Assembly (NCBI GenBank): GCA_948099385.1
Contig: CANUEZ040000209.1
Coordinates: 248,001-312,000, forward strand
Source: Fasciola hepatica
Lineage: Eukaryota > Platyhelminthes > Trematoda > Plagiorchiida > Fasciolidae
DNA: 64,000 nt
Direction of reading: 5' to 3'
The translations under genes and the position numbers were made by a program. The notes beneath the pieces are model-generated. The model was not told where the DNA came from. It saw only the letters and a list, made by a program, of their open reading frames with translations, and ran no database searches. Of this stretch, positions 25,833 to 38,109 are shown piece after piece. Each line of letters opens with the position of its first letter. Position 1 is the first letter of the stretch.

Positions 25833-28800
25833 CGAGAATTTGGTTGTTACCGTTCAAAGCGAAAGCGAAAGCCGAAGCCAGTTTGGGGATTGTGCTATAT
25901 CATGTAGTGTATATGTTGAACAAAGCGTTGAGACCCATATCGGATAGCTTTTTGGTTTGGGTGTTCGACTGACATTCGTTCACCCCAACCCTTGTTCGTG
26001 TCCCCGTGTGGGCTCTGTCCATGTGCAATGCTCATGATTCCCTTAGCGGATCAAACAGCTGTACAGTGCTTCCATAATTTTCAATGGTCAGTTCAGTGTT
26101 CAAGCTGCATGGAGAATCATATTATACAAATCTACTCTGCTACTGCTCTATTGCATTGTGTGAGCAATCTGTGTGGATTGTTCATAAAGGAATGCCTTGG
26201 TTTTACTTAGGCCCATAAATAGAGAAGTGATGGAACATAGGATTGGATCGGTGTGCGAGAATTTAGTTGTTACCGTTCAAAGCGAAAGCGAAAGCCGAAG
26301 CCAATTTGGGGATTGTGCCATATCATGTATTGTATATGTTGAACAAAGCTTTCAGACCCATATCGGATAGCCTTGTGGTTTGGGTGTTCGACTGACCTTC
26401 GTTCACCCCAACCCTTGTTCGTGTCCCCGTAAGGGCTCTGTCCATGTGCAATGCTCATGATTCCTCTAGCGGATCAAACAGCTGTACAGTGCTTCCATAA
26501 TTTTCAATGGTCAGTTCAGTGTTCAAGCTGCATGGAGAATCATATTATACAAATCTACTCTGCTACTGCTCTATTGCATTGTGTGAGCAATCTGTGTGGA
26601 TTGTTCATAAAGGAATGCCTTGGTTTTACTTAGGCCCATAAATAGAGAAGTGATGGAACATAGGATTGGATCGGTGTGCGAGAATTTGGTTGTTACCGTT
26701 CAAAGCGAAAGCGAAAGCCGAAGCCAATTTGGGGATTGTGCTATATCATGTAGTGTATATGTTGAATAAAGCGTTGAGACCCATATCGGATAGCCTTGTG
26801 ATTTCGGTGTTCGACTGACATTCGTTCACCCCAACCCTTGTTCGTGTCCCCGTGTGGGCTCTGTCCATGTGCAATGCTCATGATTCCCTCAGCGGATCAA
26901 ACAGCTGTACAGTGCTTCCATAATTTTCAATGGTCAGTTCAGTGTTCAAGCTGCATGGAGAATCATATTATACAAATCTACTCTGCTACTGCTCTATTGC
27001 ATTGCATAAGCAATCTGTGTGGGGATTGTTAATAAAGGAATGCCTTGGTTTCACTTAGGCTCATAAATAGAGATTTGCTGGAAAATAGGATTGGATCGGT
27101 GTGCGAGAATTTGGTTGTTACCGTTCAAAGCGAAAGCGAAAGCCGAAGCCAGTTTGGGGATTGTGCTATATCATGTAGTGTATATGTTGAACAAAGCGTT
27201 GAGACCCATATGGGATAGCCTTGTGGTTTGGGTGTTCGACTGACATTCGTTCACCCCAACCCTTGTTCGTGTCCCCGTGTGGGCTCTGTCCATGTGCAAT
27301 GCTCATGATTCCCTTAGCGGATCAAACAGCTGTACAGTGCTTCCTTCATTTTCAATGGTCAGTTCAGTGTTCAAGCTGCATGGAGAATCATATTATACAG
27401 ATCTACTCTGCTACTGCTCTATTGCATTGCATGATCAATCTGTGTGGATTGTTCATGAGGGAATGCCTTGGTTTTACTTAGGCCCATAAATAGAGAAGTG
27501 ATGGAACATAGGATTGGATCGGTGTGCGAGAATTTGGTTGTTACCGTTCAAAGCGAAAGCGAAAGCCGAAGCCAATTTGGGGATTGTGCTATATCATGTA
27601 TTGTATATGTTGAACAAAGCTTTCAAACCCATATCGGATAGCCTTGTGGTTTGCGTGTTCGACTGACATTCGTTCACCCCAACCCTTGTTCGTGTCCCCG
27701 TGTGGGCTCTGTCCATGTGCAATGCTCATGATTCCCTCAGCGGATCAAACAGCTGTACAGTGCTTCCATAATTTTCAATGGTCAGTTCATTGTTCAAGCT
27801 GCATGGAGAATCATATTATACAGATCTACTCTGCTACTGCTCTATTGCATTGTATGAGCAATCTGTGTGGATTGTTCATAAGGGAATGCCTTGGTTTTAC
27901 TTAGGCCCATAAATAGAGAAGTGATGGAACATAGGATTGGATCGGTGTGCGAGAATTTGGTTGTTACCGTTCAAAGCGAAAGCGAAAGCCGAAGCCAATT
28001 TGGGGATTGTGCTATATCATGTAGTGTATATGTTGAACAAAGCTTTCAGACCCATATCGGATAGCCTTGTGGTTTGGGTGTTCGACTGACATTCGTTCAT
28101 CCCAACCCTTGTTCGTGTCCCCGTGTGGGCTCTGTCCATGTGCAATGCTCATGATTCCCTCAGCGGATCAAACAGCTGTACAGTGCTTCCATCATTTTCA
28201 ATGGTCAGTTCAGTGTTCAAGCTGCATGGAGAATCATATTATACAAATCTACTCTGCTACTGCTCTATTGCATTGTGTGAGCAATCTGTGTGGATTGTTC
28301 ATAAGGGAATGCCTTGGTTTTACTTAGGCCCATAAATAGAGAAGTGATGGAACATAGGATTGGATCGGTGTGCGAGAATTTGGTTGTTACCGTTCAAAGC
28401 GAAAGCGAAAGCCGAAGCCAATTTGGGGATTGTGCTATATCATGTATTGTATATGTTGAACAAAGCGTTGAGACCCATATCGGATAGCCTTGTGGTTTGG
28501 GTGTTCGACTGACAATTATTCACCCCAACCCTTGTTCGTGTCCCCGTGTGGGCTCTGTCCATGTGCAATGCTCATGATTCCCTTAGCGGATCAAACAGCT
28601 GTACAGTGCTTCCATCATTTTCAATGGTCAGTTCAGTGTTCAAGCTGCATGGAGAATCATATTATACAGATCTACTCTGCTACTGCTCTATTGCATTGTG
28701 TGAGTAATCTGTGTGGATTGTTCATAAGGGAATGCCTTTGTTTTACTTAGGCCCATAATAGAGAAGTGATGGAACATAGGATTGGATCGGTGTGCGAGAA

Positions 28801-31800
28801 TTTGGTTGTTACCGTTCAAAGCGAAAGCGAAAGCCTAAGCCAATTTGGGGATTGTGCTATATCATGTATTGTATATGTTGAACAAAGCGTTGAGACCCAT
28901 ATTGGATAGCTTTGTGGTTTGGGTGTTCGACTGACAATCATTCACCCCAACCCTTGTTCGTGTCCCCGTGTGGGCTCTGTCCATGTGCAATGCTCATGAT
29001 TCCCTTAGCGGATCAAACAGCTGTACAGTGCTTCCATAATTTTCAATGGTCAGTTCAGTGTTCAAGCTGCATGGAGAATCATATTATACAGATCTACTCA
29101 GCTACTGCTCTATTGCATTGCATGAGCAATCTGTGTGGGGATTGTTCATAAAGGAATGCCTTTGTTTTACTTAGGCCCATAAACAGAGAAATGATGGAAC
29201 ATAGGATTGGATCGGTGTGCGAGAATTTGGTTGTTACCGTTCAAAGCGAAAGCGAAAGCCGAAGCCAATTTGGGGATTGTGCTATATCATGTATTGTATA
29301 TGTTGAACAAAGCTTTCAGACCCATATCGGATAGCTTTGTGGTTTGGGTGTTCGACTGACATTCGTTCACCCCAACCCTTGTACGTGTCTCCGTGTGGGC
29401 TCTGTCCATGTGCAATGCTCATGATTCCCTCAGCGGATCAAACAGCTGTACAGTGCTTCCATAATTTTCAATGGTCAGTTCAGTGTTCAAGCTGCATGGA
29501 GAATCATATTATACAAATCTACTCTGCTACTGCTCTATTGCATTGTATGAGCAATCTGTGTGGATTGTTCATAAGGGAATGCCTTGGTTTTACTTAGGCC
29601 CATAAATAGAGAAGTGATGGAACATAGGATTGGATCGGTGTGCGAGAATTTGGTTGTTACCGTTCAAAGCGAAAGCGAAAGCCGAAGCCAATTTGGGGAT
29701 TGTGCTATATCATGTATTGTATATGTTGAACAAAGCTTTCAGACCCATATGGGATAGCCTTGTGGTTTGGGTGTTCGACTGACAGTCATTCACCCCAACC
29801 CTTGTTCGTGTCCCCGTGTGGGCTCTGTCCATGTGCAATGCTCATGATTCCCTTAGCGGATCAAACAGCTGTACAGTGCTCCCATAATTTTCAATGGTCA
29901 GTTCAGTGTTCAAGCTGCATGGAGAATCATATTATACAAATCTACTCTGCTACTGCTCTATTGCATTGTATGAGCAATCTGTGTGGATTGTTCATAAGGG
30001 AATGCCTTGGTTTTACTTAGGCCCATAAATAGAGAAGTGATGGAACATAGGATTGGATCGGTGTGCGAGAATTTGTTTGTTACCGTTCAAAGCGAAAGCG
30101 AAAGCCGAAGCCAATTTGGGGATTGTGCTATATCATGTATTGTATATGTTGAACAAAGCGTTTAGACCCATTTCGGATAGCCTTGTGGTTTGGGTGTTCG
30201 ACTGACATTCGTTCACCCCAACCCTTGTTCGTGTCCCGTGTGGGCTCTGTCCATGTGCAATGCTCATGATTCCCTTAGCGGATCAAACAGCTGTACAGTG
30301 CTTCCATAATTTTCAATGGTCAGTTCAGTGTTCAAGCTGCATGGATAATCATATTATACAAATCTACTCTGCTACTGCTCTATTGCATTGCATGAGAAAT
30401 CTGTGTAGATTGTTCATAAGGGAATGCCTTGGTTTTACTCAGGCCCATAAATAAAGAAGTGATGAAACATAGGATTGGATCGGTGTGCGAGAATTTGGTT
30501 GTTACCGTTCAAAGCGAAAGCGAAAGCCGAAGCCAATTTGGGGATTGTGCTATATCATGTATTGTATATGTTGAACAATGCGTTGAGACCCATATCGGAT
30601 AGCCTTGTGGTTTGGGTGTTCGACTGACATTCGTTCACCCCAACCCTTGTTCGTGTCCCCGTGTGGGCTCTGTCCATGTGCAATGCTCATGATTCCCTTA
30701 GCGGATCAAGCAGCTGTACAGTGCTTCCATAATTTTCAATGGTCAGTTCAGTGTTCAAGCTGCATGGAGAATCATATTATACAAATCTACTCTGCTACTG
30801 CTCTATTGCATTGTATGAGCAATCTGTGTGGATTGTTCATAAGGGAATGCCTTGGTTTTACTTAGGCCCATAAATAGAGAAGTGATGGAACATAGGATTG
30901 GATCGGTGTGCGAGAATTTGGTTGTTACCGTTCAAAGCGAAAGCGAAAGCCGTTGCCAATTTGGGGATTTTGGTATATCATGTAGTGTATATGTTGAACA
31001 AAGCGTTCAGACCCATATTGGATAGCTTTGTGGTTTGGGTGTTCGACTGACATTCGTTCACCCCAACCCTTGTTCGTGTCCCCGTGTGGGCTCTGTCCAT
31101 GTGCAATGCTCATGATTCCCTTAGCGGATCAAACAGCTGTACAGTGCTTCCATCATTTTCAATGGTCAGTTCAGTGTTCAAGCTGCATGGAGAATCATAT
31201 TATACAGATCTACTTAGCTACTGCTCTATTGCATTGTATGAGCAATCTGTGTGGATTGTTCATAAGGGAATACCTTGGTTTTACTTAGGCCCATAAATAG
31301 AGAAGTGATGGAACATAGGATTGGATCGGTGTGCGAGAATTTGGTTGTTACCGTTCAAAGCGAAAGCGAAAGCCGAAGCCAATTTGGGGATTGTGCTATA
31401 TCATGTATTGTATATGTTGAACAAAGCGTTGAGACCCATATCGGATAGCCTTGTGGTTTGGGTGTTCGACTGACATTCGTTCACCCCAACCCTTGTTCGT
31501 GTCCCCGTGTGGGCTCTGTCCATGTGCAATGCTCATGATTCCCTTAGCGGATCAAACAGCTGTACAGTGCTTCCATCATTTTCAATGGTCAGTTCAGTGT
31601 TCAAGCTGCATGGAGAATCATATTATACAAATCTACTCTGCTACTGCTCTATTGAATTGTGTGAGCAATCTGTGTGGATTGTTCATAAGGGAATGCCTTG
31701 GTTTTACTTAGGCCCATAAATAGAGAAGTGATGGAACATAGGATTGGATCGGTGTGCGAGAATTTGGTTGTTACCGTTCAAAGCGAAAGCGAAAGCCGAA

Positions 31801-34800
31801 GCCAATTAAGGATTGTGCTATATCATGTATTGTATATGTTGAACAAAGCGTTGAGACCCATATCGGATAGCCTTGTGGTTTGGGTGTTCGACTGACATTC
31901 GTTCACCCCAACCCTTGTTCCTGTCCCCGTGTGGGCTCTGTCCATGTGCAATGCTCATGATTCCCTTAGCGGATCAAACAGCTGTACAGTGCTTCCATAA
32001 TTTTCAATGGTCAGTTCAGTGTTCCAGCTGCATGGAGAATCATATTATACAAATCTACTCTGCTACTGCTCTATTGCATTGTATGAGCAATCTGTGTGGA
32101 TTGTTCATAAGTGAATGCCTTGGTTTTACTTAGGCCCATAAATAGAGAAGTGATGGAACATAGGATTGGATCGGTGTGCGAGAATTTGGTTGTTACCGTT
32201 CAAAGCGAAAGCGAAAGCCGAAGCCAATTTGGGGATTGTGCTATATCATGTATTGTATATGTTGAACAAAGAGTTGAGATCCATATTTGATAGCCTTGTG
32301 GTTTGGGTGTTCGACTGACATTCGTTCACCCCAACCCTTGTTCGTGTCCCCGTGTGGGCTCTGTCCATGTGCAATGCTCATGATTCCCTTAGCGGATCAA
32401 ACAGCTGTACAGTGCTTCCATAATTTTCAATGGTCAGTTCAGTGTTCAAGCTGCATGGAGAATCATATTATACAGATCTACTCTGCTACTGCTCTATTGC
32501 ATTGTGTGAGCAATCTGTGTGGATTGTTCATAAGGGAATGCCTTTGTTTTACTTAGGCCCATAAATAGAGAAGTGATGGAACATAGGATTGGATCGGTGT
32601 GCGAGAATTTGGTTGTTACCGTTCAAAGCGAAAGCGAAAGCCGAAGCCAATTTGGGGATTGTGCTATATCATGTATTGTATATGTTGAACAATGCGTTGA
32701 GACCCATATTGGATAGCCTTGTGGTTTGCGTGTTCGACTGACATTCGTTCACCCCAACCCTTGTTCGTGTCCCCGTGTGGGCTCTGTCCATGTGCAATGC
32801 TCATGATTCCCTTAGCGGATCAAACAGCTGTACAGTGCTTCCATCATTTTCAATGGTCAGTTCAGTGTTCAAGCTGCATGGAGAATTATATTATACAGAT
32901 CTACTCTGCTACTGCTCTATTGCATTGTGTGAGCAATCTGTGTGGATTGTTCATAAGGGAATGCCTTTGTTTTACTTAGGCCCATAAATAGAGAAGTGAT
33001 GGAACATAGGATTGGATCGGTGTGCGAGAATTTGGTTGTTACCGTTCAAAGCGAAAGCGAAAGCCGAAGCCAATTTGGGGATTGTGCTATATCATGTATT
33101 GTATATGTTGAACAAAGCGTTGAGACCCATATGGGATAGCCTTGTGGTTTGGGTGTTCGACTGACATTCGTTCACCCCAACCCTTGTTCGTGTCCCCGTG
33201 TGGGCTCTGTCCATGTGCAATGCTCATGATTCCCTTAGCGGATCAAACAGCTGTACAGTGCTTCCATAATTTCCAGTGGTCAGTTCAGTGTTCAAGCTGC
33301 ATGGAGAATCATATTATACAGATCTACTCTGCTACTGCTCTATTGCATTGTAAGAGCAATCTGTGTGGGGATTGTTCATAAGGGAATGCCTTTGTTTTAC
33401 TTAGGCCCATAAATAGAGAAGTGATGGAACATAGGATTGGATCGGTGTGCGAGAATTTGGTTGTTACCGTTCAAAGCGAAAGCGAAAGCCGAAGCCAATT
33501 TGAGGATTGTGCTATATCATGTATTGTATATGTTGAACAAAGCGTTGAGACCCATATCGGATAGCTTTGTGGTTTGGGTGTTCGACTGACATTCGTTCAC
33601 CCCAACCCTTGTTCGTGTCCCCGTGTGGGCTCTGTCCATGTGCAATGCTCATGATTCCCTTAGCGGATCAAACAGCTGTACAGTGCTTCCATAATTTTCA
33701 ATGGTCAGTTCAGTGTTCAAGCTGCATGGAGAATCATATTATACAAATCTACTCTGCTACTGCTCTATTGCATTGTATGAGCAATCTATATGAATTGTTC
33801 ATAAGGGAATACCTTGGTTTTAATTAGGCCCATAAACAGAGAAGTGATCGAACATAGGATTGGATCGGTGTGCGAGAATTTGGTTGTTACCGTTCAAAGC
33901 GAAAGCGAAAGGCGAAGCCAATTTGGGGATTGTGCTATATCATGTATTGTATATGTTGAACAAAGCGTTGAGACCGATATTGGATAGCCTTGTGGTTTGG
34001 GTGTTCGACTGACATTCGTTCACCCCAACCCTTGTTCGTGTCCCCGTGTGTGTGCTCTGTCCATGTGCAATGCTCATGATTCCCTTAGCGGATCAAACAG
34101 CTGTACAGTGCTTCCATCATTTTCAATGGTCAGTTCAGTGTTCAAGCTGCATGGAGAATCATATTATACAAATCTACTCTGCTACTGCTCTATTGCATTG
34201 TGTGAGCAATCTGTGTGGATTGTTCATAAGGGAATGCCTTGGTTTTACTTAGGCCCATAAATAGAGAAGTGATGGAACATAGGATTGGATCGGTGTGCGA
34301 GAATTTGGTTGTTACCGTTCAAAGCGAAAGCGAAAGCCGAAGCCAATTTGGGGATTGTGCTATATCATGTATTGTATATGTTCCACAAAGCGTTGAGACC
34401 CATATCGGATAGCTTCGTGGTTTGGGTGTTCGACGGACATTCGTTCACCCCAACCCTTGTTCGTGTCCCCGTGTGGGCTCTGTCCATGTGCAATGCTCAT
34501 GATTCCCTTAGCGGATCAAACAGCTGTACAGTGCTTCCATCATTTTCAATGGTCAGTTCAGTGTTCAAGCCGCATGGAGAATCATATTATACAAATCTAC
34601 TCTGCTACTGCTCTATTGCATTGCATGAGCAATCTGTGTGGGGATTATTCGTAAAGGAATGCCTTGGTTTTACTTAGGCCCATAAATAGAGAAGTGATGG
34701 AACATAGGATTGGATCGGTGTTCGAGAATTTGGTTGTTACCGTTCAAAGCGAAAGCGAAAGCCAAAGCCAATTTGGGGATTGTGCTATATCATGTAGTGT

Positions 34801-37261
34801 ATATGTTGAACAAAGCTTTCAGACCCATATTGGACAGCCTTGTGGTTTGGGTGTTCGACTGACATTCGTTCACCCCAACCCTTGTTCGTGTCCCCGTGTG
34901 GGCTCTGTCCATGTGCAATGCTCATGATTCCCTTAGCGGATCAAACAGCTGTACAGTACTTCCATAATTTTCAATGGTCAGTTCAGTGTTCAAGCTGCAT
35001 GGAGAATCATATTATACAAATCTACTCTGCCACTGCTCTATTGCATTGTATGAGCAATCTGTGTGGATTGTTCATAAGGGAATGCCTTGGTTTTACTTAG
35101 GCCCATAAATAGAGAAGTGATGGAACGTAGGATTGGATCGGTGTGCGAGAATTTGGTTGTTACCGTTCAAAGCGAAAGCGAAAGCCGAAGCCAATTTAGG
35201 GATTGTGCTATATCATGTATTGTATATGTTGAACAAAGCGTTGAGACCCATATCGGATAGCTTTGTGGTTTGGGTGTTCGACTGACATTCGTTCACCCCA
35301 ACCCTTGTTCGTGTCCCCGTGTGGGCTCTGTCCATGTGCAATGCTCATGATTCCCTTAGCGGATCAAACAGCTGTACAGTGCTTCCATCATTTTCAATGG
35401 TCAGTTCAGTGTTCAAGCTGCATGGAGAATCATATTAAACAGATCTACTCTGCTACTGCTCTATTGCATTGTATGAGCAATCTGTGTGGATTGTTCATAA
35501 GGGAATGCCTTTGTTTTACTTAGGCCCATAAATAGAGAAGTGATGGAACATAGGATTGGATCGGTGTGCGAGAATTTGGTTGTTACCGTTCAAAGCGAAA
35601 GCGAAAGCCGAAGCCAATTTGGGGATTGTGCCATATCATGTATTGTATATGTTGAACAAATCGTTGAAACCCATATTGGATAGCCTCGTGGTTTGGGTGT
35701 TCGACTGACATTCGTTCACCCCAACCCTTGTTCGTGTCCCGTGTGGGCTCTGTCCATGTGCAATGCTCATGATTCCCTTAGCGGATCAAACAGCTGTACA
35801 GTGCTTCCATCATTTTCAATGGTCAGTTCAGTGTTCAAGCTGCATGGAGAATCATATTATACAAATCTACTCTGCCACTGCTTTATTGCATTGTATGAGC
35901 AATCTGTGTGGGGCTTGTTCATAAGGGAATGCCTTGGTTTTACTTGGGCCCATAAATAGAGAAGTGATGGAACATAGGATTGGATCGGTGTGCGAGAATT
36001 TGGTTGTTACCGTTCAAAGCGAAAGCGAAAGCCGAAGCCAATTTGGGGATTGTGCTATATCATGTATTGTATATGTTGAACAAAGCTTTCAGACCCATAT
36101 CGGATAGCCTTGTGGTTTGCGTGTTCGACTGACATTCGTTCACCCCAACCCTTGTTCGTGTCCCCGTGTGGGCTCTGTCCATGTGCAATGCTCATGATTC
36201 CCTTAGCGGATCAAACAGCTGTACAGTGCTTCCATAATTTTCAATGGTCAGTTCAGTGTTCAAGCTGCATGGAGAATCATATTATACAGATCTACTCTGC
36301 TACTGCTCTATTGCATTGTGTGAGCAATCTGTGTGGATTGTTCATAAAGGAATGCCTTTGTTTTACTTAGGCCCATAAATAGAGAAGTGATGGAACATAG
36401 GATTGGATCGGTGTTCGAGAATTTGGTTGTTACCGTTCAAAGCGAAAGCGAAAGCCGAAGCCAATTTGGGGATTGTGCTATATCATGTATTGTATATGTT
36501 GAACAAAGCGTTCAGACCCATATCGGATAGCCTTGTGGTTTGCGTGTTCGACTGACATTCGTTCACCCCAACCCTTGTTCGTGTCCCCGTGTGGGCTCTG
36601 TCCATGTGCAATGTTCATGATTCCCCTAGCGGATCAAACATCTGTACAGTGCTTCCATCATTTTCAATGGTCAGTTCAGTGTTCAAGCTGCATGGAGAAT
36701 CATATTATACAGATCTACTCTGCTACTGCTCTATTGCATTGTGTGAGCAATCTGTGTGGATTGTTCATAAGTGAATGCCTTTGTTTAACTTAGGCCCATA
36801 AATAGAGAAGTGATGGAACATAGGATTGGATCGGTGTGCGAGAATTTGGTTGTTACCGTTCAAAGCGAAAGCGAAAGCCGAAGCCAATTTGGGGATTGTG
36901 CTATATCATGTAGTGTATATGTTGAACAAAGCGTTGAGACCCATATCGGATAGCCTTGTGATTTCGGTGTTCGACTGACATTCGTTCACCCCAACCCTTG
37001 TTCGTGTCCCCGTGTGGGCTCTGTCCATGTGCAATGCTCATGATTCCCTTACCGGATCAAACAGCTGTACAGTGCTTCCATCATTTTCAATGGTCAGTTC
37101 AGTGTTCAAGCTGCATGGAGAATCATATTATACAAATCTACTCTGCCACTGCTCTTTTGCATTGTATGAGCAATCTGTGTGGATTGTTCATAAGGGAATG
37201 CCTTGGTTTTACTTAGGCCCATAAATAGAGAAGTGATGGAACGTAGGATTGGATCGGTGTG
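25833..37261 (+). repeat. Satellite units 62-88, mixed variants with CAGATCTAC allele
   Basis: Twenty-seven units. Many carry ATACAGATCTAC, which creates an AGATCT palindrome and is rare elsewhere, and several carry GCTTTCAG or CATATTGG. The unit at 26679-27103 is the most diverged: its end reads GCATAAGC, GTTAATAAAGG, GGTTTCACTTAGGC, AGATTTGCTGG and GAAAATAGG. A one-base loss in GCCAATTAAGG near 31802 and another in CATAATAGAG near 28755 shift local frames. ACAATCATTC alleles first appear near 28930. No non-satellite sequence is present. Confidence 0.93.
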
Positions 37262-38109
37262 CGAGAATTTGGTTGTTACCGTTCAAAGCGAAAGCGAAAG
37301 CCAAAGCCAATTTAGGGATTGTGCTATATCATGTATTGGGTATGTTCCACAAAGCGTTGAGACACATATCGGATAGCTTTGTGGTTTGGGTGTTCGACTG
37401 ACATTCGTTCACCCCAACCCTTGTTCCTGTCCCCGTGTGGGCTCTGTCCATGTGCAATGCTCATGATTCCCTTAGCGGATCAAACAGCTGTACAGTGCTT
37501 CCATCATTTTAAATGGTCAGTTCAGTGTTCAAGCTGCATGGAGAATCATATTAAACAGATCTACTCTGCTACTGCTCTATTGCATTGTATGAGCAATCTG
37601 TGTGGGGATTGTTCATAAGGGAATGCCTTGGTTTTACTTAGGCCCATAAATAGAGAAGTGATGGAACGTAGGATTGGATCGGTGTGCGAGAATTTGGTTG
37701 TTACCGTTCAAAGCGAAAGCGAAAGCCGAAGCCAATTTAGGGATTGTGCTGTATCATGTATTGGGTATGTTCCACAAAGCGCTGAGACACATATCGGATA
37801 GCTTTGTGGTTTGGGTGTTCGACTGACATTCGTTCACCCCAACCCTTGTTCCTGTCCCCGTGTGGGCTCTGTCCATGTGCAATGCTCATGATTCCCTTAG
37901 CGGATCAAACAGCTGTACAGTGCTTCCATCATTTTAAATGGTCAGTTCAGTGTTCAAGCTGCATGGAGAATCATATTAAACAGATCTACTCTGCTACTGC
38001 TCTATTGCATTGTATGAGCAATCTGTGTGGATTGTTCATAAGGGAATGCCTTGGTTTTACTTAGGCCCATAAATAGAGAAGTGATGGAACATAGGATTGG
38101 ATCGGTGTG
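37262..38109 (+). repeat. Adjacent duplicated unit (425 + 423 bp)
   Basis: The units at 37262-37686 and 37687-38109 share GTATTGGGTATGTTCCAC, GAGACACATATCGG, TGTTCCTGTCC, CATTTTAAATGG and TTAAACAGATC. They differ by a two-base length allele (GTGTGGGGATTG versus GTGTGGATTG) and a few substitutions such as GCCAAAGCC versus GCCGAAGCC and CTATATC versus CTGTATC. This fits a single-unit tandem duplication by unequal exchange. Confidence 0.87.
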
